6,140 nucleotides of DNA, taken from contig JASHTQ010000132.1 in the NCBI GenBank assembly GCA_030040475.1, positions 1 to 6,140 of the forward strand, in the 5' to 3' direction. The translations under genes and the position numbers were made by a program. This DNA comes from Streptosporangiaceae bacterium. Lineage in GTDB: Bacteria > Actinomycetota > Actinomycetes > Streptosporangiales > Streptosporangiaceae. Positions 4,527 to 6,140 of this stretch are shown piece after piece; position 1 is the first letter of the stretch; the number at the start of each line of letters is the position of its first letter. Below the pieces are notes generated by a model that was not told where the DNA came from, searched no databases, and saw only the letters and a list, made by a program, of their open reading frames with translations.

Positions 4527-5746
4527 TAGGAGTTCATCGCCTTGCGCAGGTTCGCATCCAGCGCGGCGAGGAAGTCCTCGGTGTTGAGGAACGGCGTGTC
4601 GGGCCCGACGAGAAGGGCCAGGTCCTTGGTCATCTCGCCGCCCTCGATGGTCTGCACGCAGACCTCCTCGATCCTGCGGGCGAAGCGGGTGACCTCGGGG
4701 GTCCCGTCGAGCTTGCCGCGGTGGGCCAGGCCGCGGGTCCAGGCGAAGATCGAGGCGACCGGGTTGGTCGAGGTGGGCTTGCCCTGCTGGTACTGCCGAT
4801 AATGCCTGGTCACCGTGCCGTGCGCGGCCTCGGCCTCCACCGTGCGGCCGTCCGGCGTCATCAGCACGCTGGTCATCAGGCCGAGCGAGCCGTAACCCTG
4901 GGCGACCACGTCGGACTGCACGTCGCCGTCGTAGTTCTTGCAGGCCCAGACGATGCCGCCCTCCCACTTGAGCACCTGCGCCACCATGTCGTCGATCAGG
5001 CGGTGCTCATAGGTAATGCCCGCGGCCTCGAATTCTGCCTTGAATTCGGACTCGAAGATCTCCGCGAAAATGTCCTTGAAACGGCCGTCGTAGGCCTTGA
5101 GAATGGTGTTCTTGGTGGACAGGTACAGCGGGAACCTGCGGTCAAGCGCATAGCGCATCGTGGCCCGGGCGAAATCACGGATCGAGTCGTCGAAATTGTA
5201 CATGGCCATGGCGATGCCGCCGCCGGTGAAACGCGCGACTTCCATTTCGATCGGCTGGTTCCCGTCGCCTTCGGGGGTGTACGTGATCGTCACCGTGCCG
5301 GGGCCTGGCACCACGAAGTCCGACGCCTTGTACTGGTCGGCGTGCGCGTGCCTGCCGATGATGATCGGCTTGGTCCAGCTCGGTACCAGCCGCGGGATCG
5401 TGGAGACCACGATCGGCTCGCGGAAGATGACGCCGCCGAGGATGTTGCGGATCGTGCCGTTCGGCGAACGCCACATCCTCTTCAGCCCGAACTCGGCGAC
5501 CCGGGCCTCGTCCGGCGTGATCGTGGCGCACTTGACGCCGACGCCGTGGCGCTGGATGGCGTGCGCGGCGTCGATCGTCACCTGGTCGTCGGTCGCGTCG
5601 CGGTGCTGGATCGAAAGGTCGTAGTAGTCGAGCGCGATATCGAGGTAGGGCAGTATCAGGCTGTCCTTGATGTTCTGCCAGATGATCCGGGTCATCTCGT
5701 CGCCGTCGAGTTCCACGACGGGGTTCACTACCTTGATCTTGGACAT
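4526..5746 (-). CDS. icd: NADP-dependent isocitrate dehydrogenase (type II, homodimeric)
   Basis: A 406-residue isocitrate dehydrogenase that oxidatively decarboxylates isocitrate to 2-oxoglutarate with NADP+ in the TCA cycle. It resembles the eukaryotic/mycobacterial Icd1 class, not the monomeric ~740-residue enzyme of Streptomyces. Seen (numbering from ATG 5746): [14 protein letters not shown] near the start; substrate motif SPNGTIRN (94-101); GRHAHADQY with Arg132 and Tyr139; Lys212; RLIDDMVAQ with Asp252; the family signature [19 protein letters not shown] (271-289) with metal-binding Asp275 and Asp279; and the NADP-binding HGTVTRHYR (309-317). All positions coincide with human IDH1 numbering, so the enzyme looks intact. 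ATG 5746 is chosen over GTG 5770 because GGAGAAAC and AAGGAG precede it and family proteins begin this way. It lies 30 bp downstream of the DUF3017-type gene and 90 bp upstream of mdh, probably one operon. Confidence 0.96.
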   Translation of the reverse strand: MSKIKVVNPVVELDGDEMTRIIWQNIKDSLILPYLDIALDYYDLSIQHRDATDDQVTIDAAHAIQRHGVGVKCATITPDEARVAEFGLKRMWRSPNGTIRNILGGVIFREPIVVSTIPRLVPSWTKPIIIGRHAHADQYKASDFVVPGPGTVTITYTPEGDGNQPIEMEVARFTGGGIAMAMYNFDDSIRDFARATMRYALDRRFPLYLSTKNTILKAYDGRFKDIFAEIFESEFKAEFEAAGITYEHRLIDDMVAQVLKWEGGIVWACKNYDGDVQSDVVAQGYGSLGLMTSVLMTPDGRTVEAEAAHGTVTRHYRQYQQGKPTSTNPVASIFAWTRGLAHRGKLDGTPEVTRFARRIEEVCVQTIEGGEMTKDLALLVGPDTPFLNTEDFLAALDANLRKAMNS

Positions 5747-5770
5747 GTTTCTCCGATTCTCCTTATTCAC

Positions 5771-5787
5771 CGCTGCTTATGGCAGCG
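5771..5787 (-). other. Small hairpin over the DUF3017 stop codon
   Basis: CGCTGC (5771-5776) and GCAGCG (5782-5787) form a 6-bp stem with a 5-base loop that includes most of the TAA stop of the membrane-protein gene, about 25 bases before the icd start. It could slow ribosomes or tune transcription into icd. It is short and may be chance. Confidence 0.3.
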
Positions 5788-6109
5788 TCAGCACGATGGC
5801 CAGCACGCTCCCGCCGAGCACCGCGAGCGCCAGCACGTCCCAGGTCTTACTCCTGACCCGCAGCGGACCCGCGTACCGTGGCGGCAGCACCAGCCTCGCG
5901 AGGGCGGCGGCGAGCAGCGCGCCGGCGATCACCGCGATGCCGGTAAGCGCGTCCCGCGACGAGTACGACGCGATGACCATCCCGGCCACGATGCCCGCGA
6001 GCACGAGCAGGTAGGCGAGCCAGGACGGGCGGGCGGCGGCGCGGGTTCTCGCCTCGCCCGCGCCGCGGCGTCGGTGACCGCCGGGTTCGGGGCGCGGGCG
6101 CGCTTCCAT
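5777..6109 (-). CDS. DUF3017-type small membrane protein
   Basis: About 110 residues with a basic, proline/arginine-rich N-terminal tail (1-28) and three hydrophobic helices: WLAYLLVLAGIVAGMVIA (30-47), about 54-75, and WDVLALAVLGGSVLAIVLTL (90-109). The stretch LPPRYAGPLRVRSKTWDVL between helices two and three is what I associate with DUF3017, an actinobacterial family of unknown function. As I recall, members often sit between folD and mdh in actinobacteria, which fits the genes on the right here; folD would be just beyond the window (inference). The positive tail suggests a cytoplasmic N-terminus. The start is uncertain: no ribosome site precedes ATG 6109, and the frame stays open to the window edge, so the true start may lie outside. 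Confidence 0.75.
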   Translation of the reverse strand: MEARPRPEPGGHRRRGAGEARTRAAARPSWLAYLLVLAGIVAGMVIASYSSRDALTGIAVIAGALLAAALARLVLPPRYAGPLRVRSKTWDVLALAVLGGSVLAIVLTLP

Positions 6110-6140
6110 GGCCGGGACCGGGGCCGGGCGGTTGGCCGAG

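Noticed and set aside
5747..5770. GTG at 5770 as the icd start
   Set aside because: It adds eight residues (MNKENRRN) that family members lack, is itself without a ribosome site, and the sequence it covers supplies the ribosome sites of ATG 5746.

Overview
The window is GC-rich (roughly 70%) actinobacterial chromosome. Evidence is codon use with G/C at third positions, GTG/TTG starts, the order DUF3017-type membrane protein / isocitrate dehydrogenase / malate dehydrogenase, a eukaryote-like (type II) NADP isocitrate dehydrogenase, and a promoter that looks leaderless. I think of Pseudonocardiales or Streptosporangiales, but genus cannot be settled from this sequence alone.

Left part (1-1799): the N-terminal part of a cytochrome P450 on the minus strand is cut by the window edge. 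It is divergent, across 66 bp, from a complete M20-family metal-dependent amidohydrolase on the plus strand that carries an unusual poly-glycine loop.

Middle (1800-3093): an autoregulated-looking toxin-antitoxin pair, a Phd/YefM-type antitoxin followed with a 1-base overlap by a PIN-domain (VapC-type) toxin. Its promoter overlaps three GTAC cores spaced exactly 10 bp and seems leaderless. Convergent to it is a small HTH protein on the minus strand. Upstream of that gene lie four alternating GTCAAY/GTTGAC half-sites at an exact 11-bp pitch. On the far side of this array is a 17-codon, almost pure lysine/glycine open frame, followed by a perfect 13-bp-stem hairpin.

3094-3439 is a structured non-coding convergent region: the hairpin, about three and a half copies of a ~54-bp tandem repeat centred on CCCGGG palindromes, and paired hairpins just after the mdh stop.

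Right part (3440-6140, minus strand): DUF3017-like membrane protein -> NADP-dependent isocitrate dehydrogenase -> LDH-like malate dehydrogenase, a likely co-transcribed TCA-cycle cluster (two oxidative steps, yielding NADPH and NADH). An AT-rich repeat follows the icd stop and recurs, in the same orientation relative to the preceding gene, after the toxin stop. I found no tRNA, rRNA, CRISPR array or transposase. The most interesting material is the small regulatory structure between genes rather than a large new system.
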